DNA of 59,598 nt from Actinomycetes bacterium (GCA_023387755.1 JAEWHO010000046.1:1-59598), one strand, 5' to 3'; counted from the first letter of the stretch, positions 40,830-49,082 are shown. The notes: generated from the letters alone by a model not told the origin. Made by a program: numbers and translations.

Positions 40830-40835
40830 GGGGGT

Positions 40836-41723
40836 ATGCCGACAACCGATCACGCTAGCGCCGATTCCCTGCCCAAACTCGATAAAGATGCCTACGAGAA
40901 AGAGCTGCGCAGACTCCAAGCCGAGCTGGTAGAGATGCAGCAGTGGGTTATCGCCAACGGCGAACGTATCTGCATCCTTTTTGAAGGGCGCGACGCCGCG
41001 GGGAAGGGCAGCGCCATTAAACGGGTTACCCAGTACCTGAACCCGCGCCATGCGCGCGTCGTCGCTCTGCCCGCTCCTACCGAGCGCGAAAAGACGCAGT
41101 GGTATTTCCAGCGGTATATCCAGCACCTGCCGGCGGCCGGAGAGATCGTGGTCTTTGATCGCTCCTGGTATAACCGGGCCGGTGTGGAGCACGTCATGGG
41201 TTTTTGCACCCCCGAGGAGTACCACCGCTTCCTACGCCAGGCCCCCGATTTTGAACGTATGCTCGTCGACGACGGAATCCGCGTGATTAAGTACTGGTTC
41301 TCGGTGTCAGCAGCCGAACAGGAAGCCCGGTTCCGCTCCCGCTCCCAAGACCCGATGCGGCGGTGGAAACTCTCCCCGATGGATATCGAGTCGATGACTC
41401 GCTGGGATGATTACTCTCGCGCCAAAGACGCCATGTTCGCGGCCACTGACACCCCGTGGGCCCGCTGGCTGACGGTGGAAAGCGAGGATAAGAAACGTTC
41501 CCGTATCAACGTAATCAACGATATTCTGCACCGTATTCCGTGGAAGCGAATCGATCCTGAACCTTTGGAGATCCCGCACCGTTCCAAGGAGGACGGCGAC
41601 GGCGAATATGAGCGCCTGGACCGCAGTAACTACGAGTATGTGGAGGACATCACCGGCCCACTACAAAAAGATGTGGTGAAGGCCGAACGAGCTAAGAAGG
41701 GCCAAGCGAAGAAGAAGTCCTAG
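40836..41723 (+). CDS. ppk2: Polyphosphate kinase 2
   Basis: A 295-residue PPK2-family enzyme that uses polyphosphate to phosphorylate nucleotides, or makes polyphosphate from them. Walker A is in FEGRDAAGKGSAIK (near residue 49), Walker B and lid region in VVFDRSWYNRAGVEHVMGF, and the family segment RSRSQDPMRRWKLSPMD follows. One PPK2 domain is present, so it is the single-domain class; ADP versus AMP preference cannot be read by eye. The C-terminus is Lys-rich (KKGQAKKKS). Leaderless TAGGCT promoter. Confidence 0.94.
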   Translation: MPTTDHASADSLPKLDKDAYEKELRRLQAELVEMQQWVIANGERICILFEGRDAAGKGSAIKRVTQYLNPRHARVVALPAPTEREKTQWYFQRYIQHLPAAGEIVVFDRSWYNRAGVEHVMGFCTPEEYHRFLRQAPDFERMLVDDGIRVIKYWFSVSAAEQEARFRSRSQDPMRRWKLSPMDIESMTRWDDYSRAKDAMFAATDTPWARWLTVESEDKKRSRINVINDILHRIPWKRIDPEPLEIPHRSKEDGDGEYERLDRSNYEYVEDITGPLQKDVVKAERAKKGQAKKKS

Positions 41724-41732
41724 CCGGGATAT

Positions 41733-41746
41733 ACACTAACCAGTGT
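41733..41746. promoter_or_regulatory. Small inverted repeat upstream of fprA
   Basis: ACACT (41733-41737), spacer AACC, AGTGT (41742-41746), 25 nt before the fprA start. It may be an operator or a weak hairpin. Short, so low confidence. Confidence 0.3.
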
Positions 41747-41771
41747 TTGCTTAAAACCCGAAAGGACGCCC

Positions 41772-43181
41772 GTGACTGACTCCCCGCTGTCTGTTGCCGT
41801 GGTGGGTGCTGGCCCCGCCGGCATCTACGCTTCGGACATATTGTCTAAATCCGGCCTGAATGTGGCTATTGACCTGTTCGAGAAGTTGCCTGCCCCCTAC
41901 GGGCTGGTGCGCTACGGGGTGGCCCCGGATCACCCGCGGATCAAACAGATCATTGTGGCGCTGTACAAGATTTTGCAGCGCGGCGATATTCGGCTGATCG
42001 GCAACGTGGAGGTCGGCAAGGATGTGACCGTTGATGATCTGCGCGCCCACTATGACGCGATCATCTTCGCCACTGGGTCCGATGACGACGCCCCGCTGCC
42101 AATTCCGGGGATTGACCTGCCCGGCAGCTACGGTGCCTCCAAGTTCGTGTTCTGGTATGACGGCCATCCCGATTACCCGCGCGAATGGCCGCTGGAAGCC
42201 AAAGAGATCGCCGTCATCGGTAACGGGAATGTGGCCCTGGACGTAGCCCGCGTGCTCGCCAAACACCCCGATGACCTCATGCCCACCGAAATCCCCGCGA
42301 ATGTGGAGGAGGGCCTGCGGCGCTCGCCGGTTACCGATGTGCACGTTTTCGGGCGGCGTGGCCCGGCGCAGGTGAAATTCTCGCCCCTGGAGCTGCGCGA
42401 GCTCGGCAAAGTGCCCGATGTGGACGTCATCGTCTACGAGGAAGACTTCGACTTTGACGAGGGCAGTGAAGAAGCGATCCGCACCTCAAACCAGACGAAG
42501 CAGGTTGTTAAGACGCTGGTGGATTGGACGCTCAAGGACCGCGAAGAAATGACCGCTTCCCGTCGTATTCACCTGCACTTCTTCCACCGCCCCGCCGAAA
42601 TCCTCGGCACCGACCGCGTGGAGGCGATCCGTACCGAGCGCACCGAGCTGGTGGGGGATGGGACCGTACGCGGCACCGGAGAGTTCGTGGACACCCCGGT
42701 GCAGGCCGTCTACCGCGCCGTCGGATATTACGGTGCTCGCGTCCCCGGCCTCCCGTTCGATGAGGTACGCGGCGTGATCCCCAACGAGGAGGGGCGGATT
42801 ATTGGCGACGACGGCGCCAGCGTGCCGGGCCTATACGCCACGGGTTGGATCAAACGCGGGCCGGTCGGCCTGATTGGTTCCACGAAATCCGACGCCCAAC
42901 AGACCATTGCCCACCTGGTGGAGGATGCCGAAGCCGGGCTGCTGCACGCCAACTCGGATGCGGTAGGCCACGATGCCATGATCGCGGATCTAGACTCACG
43001 CGGGGTGCGGTACACCACCTGGCAGGGCTGGGAACTCCTAGACGCCTATGAGCGCAAACTCGGGGAGGATTTTGGTGAACTGCCCGAGGGGCGCGGCGGC
43101 CGAGAGCGAATCAAAGTTGTGGAACGCGAAACCATGACGGCGATCTCCCGTGGCGAAGAGCATGACGGGCGGCTGTACTAG
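41772..43181 (+). CDS. FAD-dependent ferredoxin/adrenodoxin-type NADP+ reductase (FprA family)
   Basis: A 469-residue flavoprotein related to mitochondrial adrenodoxin reductase and mycobacterial FprA. It moves electrons between NADPH and ferredoxins. The FAD Rossmann motif VAVVGAGPAGIYASDIL is near residue 9, followed by LPAPYGLVRYGVAPDHPRIK. The NADP site is IAVIGNGNVALDVARVL near 150, and GWIKRGPVGLIGSTKSDA is near 355. GTG start with GAAAGGA upstream. No ferredoxin gene is visible next to it, so its partner lies elsewhere. Confidence 0.93.
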   Translation: MTDSPLSVAVVGAGPAGIYASDILSKSGLNVAIDLFEKLPAPYGLVRYGVAPDHPRIKQIIVALYKILQRGDIRLIGNVEVGKDVTVDDLRAHYDAIIFATGSDDDAPLPIPGIDLPGSYGASKFVFWYDGHPDYPREWPLEAKEIAVIGNGNVALDVARVLAKHPDDLMPTEIPANVEEGLRRSPVTDVHVFGRRGPAQVKFSPLELRELGKVPDVDVIVYEEDFDFDEGSEEAIRTSNQTKQVVKTLVDWTLKDREEMTASRRIHLHFFHRPAEILGTDRVEAIRTERTELVGDGTVRGTGEFVDTPVQAVYRAVGYYGARVPGLPFDEVRGVIPNEEGRIIGDDGASVPGLYATGWIKRGPVGLIGSTKSDAQQTIAHLVEDAEAGLLHANSDAVGHDAMIADLDSRGVRYTTWQGWELLDAYERKLGEDFGELPEGRGGRERIKVVERETMTAISRGEEHDGRLY

Positions 43182-43240
43182 GCGCACCCGTCTCGTGTGC
43201 GTAGGAGGTCCGGAATAACGGCCGCCTGGGCGGTGTTGAG

Positions 43241-44113
43241 GTGAATATGCACAAGCATTACAACGGGTTAAAGACCGCCCTACTCCTGGGCGGGATGTGG
43301 GCGCTGCTTATGGGCATCGGCGCGCTGGTAGCACAGGGGATGCGCTCGCCGTCCATCATTTGGTTGTTTGCGCTCGGCGGCTTGGTGATGACCGCGGTTT
43401 CTTATTGGAACTCCGATAAGATCGCGATTCGGTCCATGCGGGCCTACCCGGTGACTGAGCAACAGCAACCGGCAATGTACCGGATCGTGCGGGAATTGTC
43501 GCAGCGAGCCGGTCAGCCCATGCCGCGTCTATTTGTCGCCCCCACGATGCAGCCCAATGCGTTCGCTACCGGGCGTAACCCGAAGCACGCCGCCGTGTGC
43601 TGCACTGAGGGAATCTTGCAGTTGCTCAATGAGCGTGAGCTGCGCGGCGTGTTGGGGCACGAGCTGATGCACGTGTATAACCGCGATATCCTCACGTCTT
43701 CGGTTGCCAGCGCGATCGGTGGGGTGATTACGTCCATCGCGCAATTCCTCATGTTCTTCGGCGGGAGCGGGCGTGACCGCGAGGGGGCGAACCCGTTGGC
43801 GCTACTGGCAATGTCGCTGTTGGCACCCTTCGCAGCGACGATTATCCAGTTAGCCGTGTCGCGTACCCGGGAATATGACGCGGATGAAGACGGCGCGCAG
43901 CTCACCGGCGACCCGCTTGCGCTGGCCTCGGCATTGAAACGACTCGAATCCGGGGTGGCAGCAGCCCCGCTACCACAGGAACCGGAATTACAGACCGTCT
44001 CACATTTGATGATCGCCAACCCGTTCAGGGGTGGCGGCATCGCCAAGCTCTTCTCCACCCACCCGCCGATGGCAGACCGGATTGCTCGGCTAGAGAAGAT
44101 GGCCGGCTATTAG
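43241..44113 (+). CDS. htpX: HtpX-like M48 zinc metalloprotease
   Basis: A 290-residue membrane metalloprotease for membrane-protein quality control. Two N-terminal helices (~12-30, 39-54) precede the zinc motif HELMH at residues 140-144, in GVLGHELMHVYNRD. A second helix pair follows, then the third zinc ligand Glu in SRTREYDADEDG. This is the standard HtpX layout. The start is GTG 43241 or ATG 43247; the protein differs by only two residues. It follows the same order as actinobacteria in which htpX is near the quinone genes. Confidence 0.94.
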   Translation: MNMHKHYNGLKTALLLGGMWALLMGIGALVAQGMRSPSIIWLFALGGLVMTAVSYWNSDKIAIRSMRAYPVTEQQQPAMYRIVRELSQRAGQPMPRLFVAPTMQPNAFATGRNPKHAAVCCTEGILQLLNERELRGVLGHELMHVYNRDILTSSVASAIGGVITSIAQFLMFFGGSGRDREGANPLALLAMSLLAPFAATIIQLAVSRTREYDADEDGAQLTGDPLALASALKRLESGVAAAPLPQEPELQTVSHLMIANPFRGGGIAKLFSTHPPMADRIARLEKMAGY

Positions 44114-44119
44114 GACGAC

Positions 44120-44169
44120 GACGCCCCGGGTGGGGGCGCGCTGAGAAAGCGCCCCCCATCCGGGGCGTC
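44120..44169. terminator. Bidirectional terminator between htpX and yajQ
   Basis: A long two-part stem: outer arms GACGCCCCGG (44120-44129) and CCGGGGCGTC (44160-44169), plus inner TGGGGGCGC pairing with GCGCCCCC (about 44131-44157) around a GCTGAGAAA loop. It sits between convergent genes. Confidence 0.75.
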
Positions 44170-44226
44170 TGCCGCCTCTGCGGGGCGGCAGTGACTATAA
44201 GAGATAACGGCTGAGCGCCGTCGTCG

Positions 44227-44724
44227 TCACCGGTAATTGACGAACTGGAGGGCGGCGTCGATATCCGCACCCTTGAGCAGGGCAATGGTTTCCTGCAGGT
44301 CATCGCGGGACTTTGAGGTCACCCGCAACTCGTCACCCTGGATCTGGGCTTTGACGCTCTTGGGGCCCTCATCGCGGATGAGTTTGGAGAGCTTCTTCGC
44401 ATTCTCCTGGCTCAACCCCTCCTTTAGGGTTGCCTGCAGGCGGTATTCCTTACCGGACGCCTTCGGTTCGCCGTCGCCTAGATCAAGGGCTTTGAGGGAG
44501 ACGCCACGGCGGACCAGCTTGGACTGGAATACATCTAGTACGGCTTTTACCCGCTCATCCGAATTCGCAACCATAAGGATGGAGTCACCAGACCAAGAGA
44601 TGGAGGCACCCACGTTCTTAAAGTCGTAGCGCTGGGAGATCTCTTTGGCGGCCTGGTTGAGTGCGTTATCGACTTCCTGCCGATCCACCTTGCTGACGAC
44701 GTCGAATGATGATGTTGCTGCCAC
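44227..44724 (-). CDS. YajQ family nucleotide-binding protein
   Basis: A 165-residue protein of two ferredoxin-like folds; homologues bind cyclic di-GMP or nucleic acids. SSFDVVSKVDRQEVDNALNQ and YDFKNVGASISW are the usual N-terminal motifs, and GDELRVTSKSRDDLQ and ETIALLKGADIDAALQFVNYR close it. The GTG at 44724 was chosen over an upstream ATG because it gives the family N-terminus (VAATSSFDV) and follows AGGAGGT at ideal spacing. It is convergent with htpX. Whether it senses c-di-GMP in this organism is not shown. Confidence 0.93.
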   Translation of the reverse strand: MAATSSFDVVSKVDRQEVDNALNQAAKEISQRYDFKNVGASISWSGDSILMVANSDERVKAVLDVFQSKLVRRGVSLKALDLGDGEPKASGKEYRLQATLKEGLSQENAKKLSKLIRDEGPKSVKAQIQGDELRVTSKSRDDLQETIALLKGADIDAALQFVNYR

Positions 44725-44861
44725 ACTAACCTCCTGCGTGGATTGGGTCACGTTCTGAAGCGGCTGCTTCCCAACCCCCACAATATCGCGCCTTTCGGCC
44801 TACTTGCGGGGGAAAAGTCTAATTGGCGTGTATCCCTACCCGGCTGCTACACTCACTTGTG

Positions 44862-44877
44862 CGCACCTTACGGTGCG
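44862..44877 (+). other. Leader hairpin just before tRNA-Tyr
   Basis: CGCACC / GGTGCG with a TTAC loop ends 2 nt before the tRNA 5' end. A TACACT -10 box (44848-44853) lies upstream. A similar hairpin lies directly before tRNA-Trp (54880-54896). Confidence 0.4.
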
Positions 44878-44879
44878 AC

Positions 44880-44961
44880 GGCGGGTTTCCCGAGCGGCCA
44901 AAGGGAGCTGACTGTAAATCAGTTGCGGAATGCTTCGGGGGTTCGAATCCCTCACCCGCCA
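44880..44961 (+). tRNA. tRNA-Tyr (GTA)
   Basis: Acceptor arms GGCGGGT (44880-44886) and ACCCGCC (44954-44960) pair, with discriminator A. The anticodon arm reads CTGACT-GTA-AATCAG, giving GTA. It has the long variable arm of type II tRNAs and a GGTTCGAATCC T-arm. CCA is not encoded. Confidence 0.95.
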
Positions 44962-44966
44962 CTTTT

Positions 44967-44998
44967 CCCCTTCCGGGTTCTTCCGGGAGGGGGTTTTT
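44967..44998 (+). terminator. Terminator of tRNA-Tyr
   Basis: Arms CCCCTTCCGG (44967-44976) and CCGGGAGGGG (44983-44992), with one T-G pair, are followed by TTTTT. This is a textbook intrinsic terminator. Confidence 0.85.
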
Positions 44999-45200
44999 CG
45001 TGTTCTTTTGCCCGTGATTATGGGGCTCTTCGGATTTTAATGAGGAGTAATTAAGCCACGTGCGTTAGCGAGGCTGATATGCGCGAAAATCTCTGCGCCC
45101 CGGGTATCGTTGCGGGTCTCGGATAGCGTGGGTTACGAAAATAGGTCGCTGCCTGTGATGGGGTGCATGATGCGTCCTTTCCAGTTCACCCCGTGCCTGC

Positions 45201-45362
45201 ATGGTGCTTGCGTACCTCGCGTGTATCCTGGCTGTCTCCGCTGCCTTTGCCTCGGCACAGGCCGAGGTTTGCGCAGCTTTGGATTCCAGTGGAGGCGGAG
45301 GAGGTTTCTCTGGCGGGGGCGGAGGCGGCTCCGGTGGTGGAGGTGGCATAGGTGCGCGCTAA
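45201..45362 (+). CDS. Possible secreted glycine-rich micropeptide
   Basis: A 53-residue ORF: MVLAYLACILAVSAAFASAQ is a plausible signal peptide (cleavage after ASA). AEVCAALDSS and a Gly/Ser-rich tail follow (GGGGGFSGGGGGGSGGGGGI, then GAR). The tail resembles the C-terminal glycine tails of TPM and DUF2207 membrane proteins, so this may be a fragment of one or an independent small peptide. No good ribosome site is seen. It is not covered by an in-frame longer reading frame. Confidence 0.35.
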   Translation: MVLAYLACILAVSAAFASAQAEVCAALDSSGGGGGFSGGGGGGSGGGGGIGAR

Positions 45363-45418
45363 CGCACCCAATTGACCCCTCGGCAAGCGCGGCCTGCCAC
45401 CCCTGAACGCAGGAATTG

Positions 45419-45541
45419 ATGAAGGCTGGCGGCGTTATGGTGCTTGTCGGCTTGATTATGGGAGCCCGCTCAGGCACCCGCACTGAACGTCGAGTCAGCG
45501 CAGACGGGCGTCATGAAGAGGGTGAGCGGCGCGATTATTAG
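45419..45541 (+). CDS. Possible 40-residue hypothetical protein
   Basis: MKAGGVMVLVGLIMGARSGT followed by a charged tail (RTERRVSADGRHEEGERRDY, two parts). AGGA lies 4 nt before the ATG. One short hydrophobic segment and a charged tail suggest a small membrane-associated peptide, or chance. No family recognised. Confidence 0.25.
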   Translation: MKAGGVMVLVGLIMGARSGTRTERRVSADGRHEEGERRDY

Positions 45542-45609
45542 AAGTGTGTGCCATAACACGGCTCCGGGATTTCGTATCTGCCGAGTTGTTGGGTAAAGTC
45601 GTCTACGCC

Positions 45610-45682
45610 GCCCCGATAGCTCAGTCGGCAGAGCGTCTCCATGGTAAGGAGAAGGTCAAGGGTTCGATTCCCTTTCGGGGCT
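45610..45682 (+). tRNA. tRNA-Thr (GGT)
   Basis: Acceptor arms GCCCCGA (45610-45616) and TCGGGGC (45675-45681), discriminator T. The anticodon loop ATGGTAA in a TCTCC/GGAGA stem gives GGT. The T-arm is GGGTTCGATTCCC. No encoded CCA. It precedes tRNA-Met and rpmG, as in many actinobacteria. Confidence 0.95.
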
Positions 45683-45753
45683 CTGGTTTTGCTCACGGTC
45701 AGCATTACGAATGTTTGACGCCGGGCGAAGCTACCGGCACTAGCCGGACACCC

Positions 45754-45827
45754 GGCGGGGTAGCTCAGATGGTTAGAGCGCACGACTCATAATCGTGAGG
45801 TCGCGGGTTCGATCCCCGCCTCCGCTA
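45754..45827 (+). tRNA. tRNA-Met (CAT, elongator)
   Basis: The anticodon loop CTCATAA in an ACGA/TCGT stem gives CAT. D-arm GCTCAGATGGTTAGAGC, T-arm GCGGGTTCGATCCCCGC. The acceptor arms GGCGGGG (45754-45760) and CTCCGCT (45820-45826) pair with two G-U pairs. The first acceptor pair is a G-U pair rather than the mismatch typical of initiator tRNA, and the context before rpmG favours an elongator. Confidence 0.9.
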
Positions 45828-45877
45828 CAAGAACGATGAGACCGCTCTGCGGTTACCAGCGAACGTAAGGAAGAAGC

Positions 45878-46048
45878 GTGGCTAGCAAGTCTGCGGATGT
45901 GCGCCCCAAGATCACCCTTGCCTGCGGTGAGTGCAAAGAGCGCAACTACATCACCAAGAAGAACCGTCGCAACACCCCGGATCGCTTGGAACTGCCCAAG
46001 TACTGCCCGCGTTGCAATAAGAAGACCAGCCACCGCGAAACCCGCTAA
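45878..46048 (+). CDS. rpmG: 50S ribosomal protein L33
   Basis: A 56-residue ribosomal protein. MASKSADVRPKITLACGEC, NYITKKNRRN and YCPRCNKKTSHRETR are standard L33. Both zinc-ribbon cysteine pairs (CGEC, CPRC) are intact, so this is the zinc-binding (C+) form; whether a zinc-free copy exists elsewhere is not known. GTG start with AAGGAAG upstream. It is 50 bp after tRNA-Met. Confidence 0.97.
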   Translation: MASKSADVRPKITLACGECKERNYITKKNRRNTPDRLELPKYCPRCNKKTSHRETR

Positions 46049-46133
46049 GGCAGTCGGCCACCCTAGCTGAATCCCACAAAAGAGCGGGTAAAAGTTAGCG
46101 GCAGCCACGACGGCGTCACCCCGACAGCCACCG

Positions 46134-46139
46134 TAGGCT
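46134..46139 (+). promoter_or_regulatory. Leaderless -10 box of the MaoC pair
   Basis: TAGGCT lies 7 nt before the ATG at 46147; no ribosome binding site. Confidence 0.55.
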
Positions 46140-46146
46140 AGAGGGT

Positions 46147-46614
46147 ATGACATCAACTTCACGCCAGCCCACGAGCGTCAATCCCGACCTCGTGGGCTGT
46201 TGCTATGGGCCCTTCACGTATGAGGTTGCGGCAATTACGGTCCGCGAGTTCGCAGCCGCCGTCGGGGCCCAGCAACCAGAACATTATGACCGGGCTGCCG
46301 CCCAAGCGGCGGGATACCGCGATATCGTGGCCACGCCCACCTTCGCCGTCGTTATTGCGCAAGCCGCTGAGGCCGCCTACATTCAGGATGAACGAGCCGG
46401 CATCGACTTCTCTCGCGTCGTCCACGCCGACGAATCCTTCACCCACACCCGCCCCATACAGGCCGGGGACACCCTTTCCACGACCGTCACGGTGCAGTCA
46501 ATCACCCAGCGCGGGCCAATCTGCCTGGTAACCACGCGTGCCGATATTACCGACAGTGACGGCCCGGTATGCCAAGTGACGTCGACCCTGGCAGTACGAG
46601 GGGAGACAGCATGA
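46147..46614 (+). CDS. MaoC-like hydratase, HadA-type subunit
   Basis: A 155-residue hot-dog-fold protein of the MaoC-N (FAS1-like dehydratase) group. Segments LVGCCYGPFTYEV, REFAAAVGAQQPEHYD and VATPTFAVVI are characteristic. It lacks the catalytic Asp-His pair carried by the partner subunit encoded next, as in the mycobacterial HadA-HadB heterodimer that dehydrates 3-hydroxyacyl-ACP. In this organism the substrate is unknown; mycolic acids are not implied. Its stop overlaps the next gene's start (ATGA). Confidence 0.85.
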   Translation: MTSTSRQPTSVNPDLVGCCYGPFTYEVAAITVREFAAAVGAQQPEHYDRAAAQAAGYRDIVATPTFAVVIAQAAEAAYIQDERAGIDFSRVVHADESFTHTRPIQAGDTLSTTVTVQSITQRGPICLVTTRADITDSDGPVCQVTSTLAVRGETA

Positions 46615-47075
46615 ATGACAAAGCCATGAACGATGCAATGACCGCAGACGGGTTAAGCACCAGGGGCGAGCTGGCCGTAGGCAGTATCGTGTTCACTCGC
46701 ACGCATCGCCTAGATCGGCGCAGTCTGGTGGCCTACGCCGCGGCGAGCGGGGATCATAACCCGATCCACTACAATGATGCCGCTGCGGCAGCAGCTGGAC
46801 TACCGGGCGTCCTCGCGCACGGAATGCTCACCATGGGGCTGGCAGCCACCGCGGTAGCGGAGTGGGCGGGCAGCGCCGCGGCTGTGCAGGACATCAGCAC
46901 CCGCTTCTCCCGTCCCGTCGTCGTACCCGGCGACGGCGAAGCGGAACTCACCATCACCGGGAAGGTGAAAACCATTGAGGCGGATACGGTCCGTATTGAC
47001 CTCCAAGTGACGTGCGGCGGCAAAGCCGTGCTGGCCGGAGCTCGGGCCACCATCCGGCGCGCTGGCGGCGCGTAA
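46611..47075 (+). CDS. MaoC-like hydratase, HadB-type catalytic subunit
   Basis: A 154-residue hot-dog-fold hydratase. The hydratase-2 motif YAAASGDHNPIHYNDAAAAAAG (Asp and His catalytic residues in the two blocks ASGDHNPIH and GLPGVLAHGMLTMG) is complete. ATG 46611 overlaps the HadA-type stop by 4 nt, which implies a 1:1 complex. Together the pair should hydrate or dehydrate acyl thioesters. The order rpmG / MaoC / MaoC / murB is the usual actinobacterial one. Confidence 0.88.
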   Translation: MNDKAMNDAMTADGLSTRGELAVGSIVFTRTHRLDRRSLVAYAAASGDHNPIHYNDAAAAAAGLPGVLAHGMLTMGLAATAVAEWAGSAAAVQDISTRFSRPVVVPGDGEAELTITGKVKTIEADTVRIDLQVTCGGKAVLAGARATIRRAGGA

Positions 47076-47166
47076 AGCTGTTCGGTAGGGGGTTTGTCTC
47101 CCCGGTTCCACCCGGTCCCAGCTAGCGTGATGCGGTGGCGGCTGCGGAGAGGGACGTCTGACAGCG

Positions 47167-47172
47167 TAGGCT
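47167..47172 (+). promoter_or_regulatory. Leaderless -10 box of murB
   Basis: TAGGCT lies 6 nt before the ATG at 47179, in the same GTAGGCTGGG context as ppk2. Confidence 0.6.
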
Positions 47173-47178
47173 GGGAGT

Positions 47179-48369
47179 ATGAGTTGTCAGATCCCCAGCC
47201 CCACGCCCGCACCCGCCGACATCCCACCCGTCGTCGATTCCTCGGCCCCCCGGCCAGCTGCCCTCACCAACCCCACCCTGGCTGACCTCACCACGATGCG
47301 AGTGGGTGGGCCTATTGGGCAATATGTGGAGGCCCAAACCGAGCAGGAACTGATCGATGCGGTGGTAACCGCAGACGACGCCGGCGTTCCCCTGTTAATC
47401 GTGGGAGGGGGCTCCAACCTGGTGGGAGCCGATGAGGGATTCCCCGGCACCGTGGTCCGCGATATGCGCCGGGACCTTACCCGCCTCGAACTGGATGGCT
47501 GCGGCGGCGCACTGGTGCGTGCTGCTGGCGGTCACCCGTGGGACGCTTTCGTCCACCACACCATCAGCGAAGGCTGGATGGGTGTGGAAGCCCTCAGCGG
47601 TATCCCGGGCAGTGTGGGAGCAGCTCCGGTGCAGAACGTCGGTGCATATGGGCAAGAGGTCGCCGGCACAATCAGCTCCCTGACCGTGTGGGACCGCCTC
47701 ACCCGGCAGCGCCGGCAGCTTGCACTCAGCGAATTAGAGTTCGGCTACCGCACCTCGCTCCTCAAACGCACCCTCAGCGACCCGACCGCCGGCGGAGGCC
47801 GCACCTGGGGCCCCACCGGGCGGTACGTCGTCCTGGATGTCACCTTCCAATTCCGTCTAGCCAGCCTGTCCGAGCCGGTCCGCTATCAAGAATTGGCACG
47901 CCGCCTGGGCGTCAAACTCCACGACCGCGCCCCTGCTACTGAGCTGCGTGCTGCCGTCCTCGAATTGCGTCGCAGTAAAGGAATGGTTCTCGACCCGACC
48001 AATCATGACACTTGGTCCGCCGGTTCATTCTTTACCAACCCGGTCATTTCTGACGACGTCGCTACCCACCTTCCCGCTGATGCTCCCCGCTTCCCGGTCA
48101 CTGACGCCACTAAAATCTCTAATATCGGCCAAGAGCCACCGGTCGTGCCGGGCCTGGTAAAAACCAGTGCAGCGTGGCTCATCGGTCAGGCCGGCTTCCA
48201 GCCGGGATACAAGCTGGGTGGGGCGGCATTATCCAGCAAACACACGCTGGCGATAACCAACCGTGGCAGCGCCACGGGCGCAGATGTGCGCGCGCTCGCG
48301 GCCAGAATTACTGCGGGGGTACAGGATGCCTTCGGGGTGGCGCTGGTGCCGGAACCAATCCTGCTCTAG
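47179..48369 (+). CDS. murB: UDP-N-acetylenolpyruvoylglucosamine reductase MurB
   Basis: A 396-residue FAD enzyme that reduces UDP-GlcNAc-enolpyruvate to UDP-MurNAc in peptidoglycan synthesis. Motifs: TTMRVGGPIGQYVEA, LIVGGGSNLVGADEGFPG (FAD), SGIPGSVGAAPVQNVGAYGQE, YRTSLLK, the active-site Ser in SAGSFFTNPV, and a C-terminal LGGAALSSKHTLAITN. It is the type I form with the long Tyr-loop, usual in actinobacteria. The first ~30 residues are a Pro-rich lead-in. It overlaps the convergent lipase by 4 bp. Confidence 0.96.
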   Translation: MSCQIPSPTPAPADIPPVVDSSAPRPAALTNPTLADLTTMRVGGPIGQYVEAQTEQELIDAVVTADDAGVPLLIVGGGSNLVGADEGFPGTVVRDMRRDLTRLELDGCGGALVRAAGGHPWDAFVHHTISEGWMGVEALSGIPGSVGAAPVQNVGAYGQEVAGTISSLTVWDRLTRQRRQLALSELEFGYRTSLLKRTLSDPTAGGGRTWGPTGRYVVLDVTFQFRLASLSEPVRYQELARRLGVKLHDRAPATELRAAVLELRRSKGMVLDPTNHDTWSAGSFFTNPVISDDVATHLPADAPRFPVTDATKISNIGQEPPVVPGLVKTSAAWLIGQAGFQPGYKLGGAALSSKHTLAITNRGSATGADVRALAARITAGVQDAFGVALVPEPILL

Positions 48370-49082
48370 CTGCGCTCCTCCACCAGCTGCACCACCAGCT
48401 CCACCACCGCAGGGGCGGTTAAAACGGCAAAATGCCCGGCCGTATCTACATCGATATTGCGGGCCCCGGGCAGATGCGACCCGAGCGGCACATGCGGGTC
48501 GAAACGTGGCTGCACGCAGATAATGCGGGCATCAGATGGGGAGGGGGCTTCGGCCGCAGCAATAAGCGTGGTCCCGGGACGCAGTGAGCGTACCCCGAGC
48601 CCTGGCCAAAATAGCGCCGCATACTGCGAGCCGTGCCAGGGGGTAGCCAGCGCGATCATGCGGTCGATACGTTCCCCCTCTGGGCCCATCATGACGTGCT
48701 TGCCCAGCAGCCCACCCTTCGAATGTGCCAGCACCACGACGTCACGCAGGTCATGTTTGCGCAAATACCTCTCCACTCGCGTCCGTAACAGGGGTAAAGG
48801 TACCAGCTGCCGGGCCAGCCGGATCCGGCGAATACGGTGGCCCCGCCGCGCCAGGGCAGCCGCGAGTACCCGCATATCCGCCGCGGTTTCGTAGATCCCC
48901 GGCAGGAGGATAACGGTGCGAGGATTGGGGGTACAGTACTTCCGACGACGTCGCCATAACCGGCGCACCCGCGCCGCGGGTGCGCGCAGACGTAGACGAC
49001 TCAAAGAGCGGTAGTCGGCACCCCATTCCCGCCAGTGCGGCAATGAGGCACGCAAGTCCCGGACGATATCTCGTAGACTCAC
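48366..49082 (-). CDS. Alpha/beta hydrolase, triacylglycerol lipase-like
   Basis: A 238-residue predicted hydrolase. The nucleophile elbow is AHSKGGLLGKH (near residue 116), with VILLPGIYETA as the oxyanion segment and a C-terminal DTAGHFAV carrying the catalytic His. The N-terminal ~50 residues are very Arg-rich, which is unusual and may bind membranes or nucleic acid. The GTG at 49082 overlaps the upstream hydrolase stop by 4 nt; the longer frame would run into that gene. No substrate is known. It ends the add-hydrolase-lipase operon. Confidence 0.78.
   Translation of the reverse strand: MSLRDIVRDLRASLPHWREWGADYRSLSRLRLRAPAARVRRLWRRRRKYCTPNPRTVILLPGIYETAADMRVLAAALARRGHRIRRIRLARQLVPLPLLRTRVERYLRKHDLRDVVVLAHSKGGLLGKHVMMGPEGERIDRMIALATPWHGSQYAALFWPGLGVRSLRPGTTLIAAAEAPSPSDARIICVQPRFDPHVPLGSHLPGARNIDVDTAGHFAVLTAPAVVELVVQLVEERS

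Larger units (their letters stand above)
44999..45609. other. Gap between tRNA-Tyr and tRNA-Thr with two possible tiny genes
   Basis: About 610 bp without a recognised gene. It holds the secreted-type Gly-rich ORF at 45201, the small ORF at 45419, and a TAAAGT -10 candidate (45594-45599) for tRNA-Thr. The opposite strand shows only a proline-rich shadow of the glycine codons. Confidence 0.5.

Noticed and set aside
45065..45349. Proline-rich 94-residue minus-strand frame
   Set aside because: The polyproline run is the complement of the glycine codons of the plus-strand ORF at 45201, so it gives no independent evidence of coding.
46147..47075. Evidence for mycolic acid synthesis from HadA/HadB-like genes
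   Set aside because: This MaoC pair beside rpmG and murB occurs across actinobacteria without mycolic acids, so no such inference is made.
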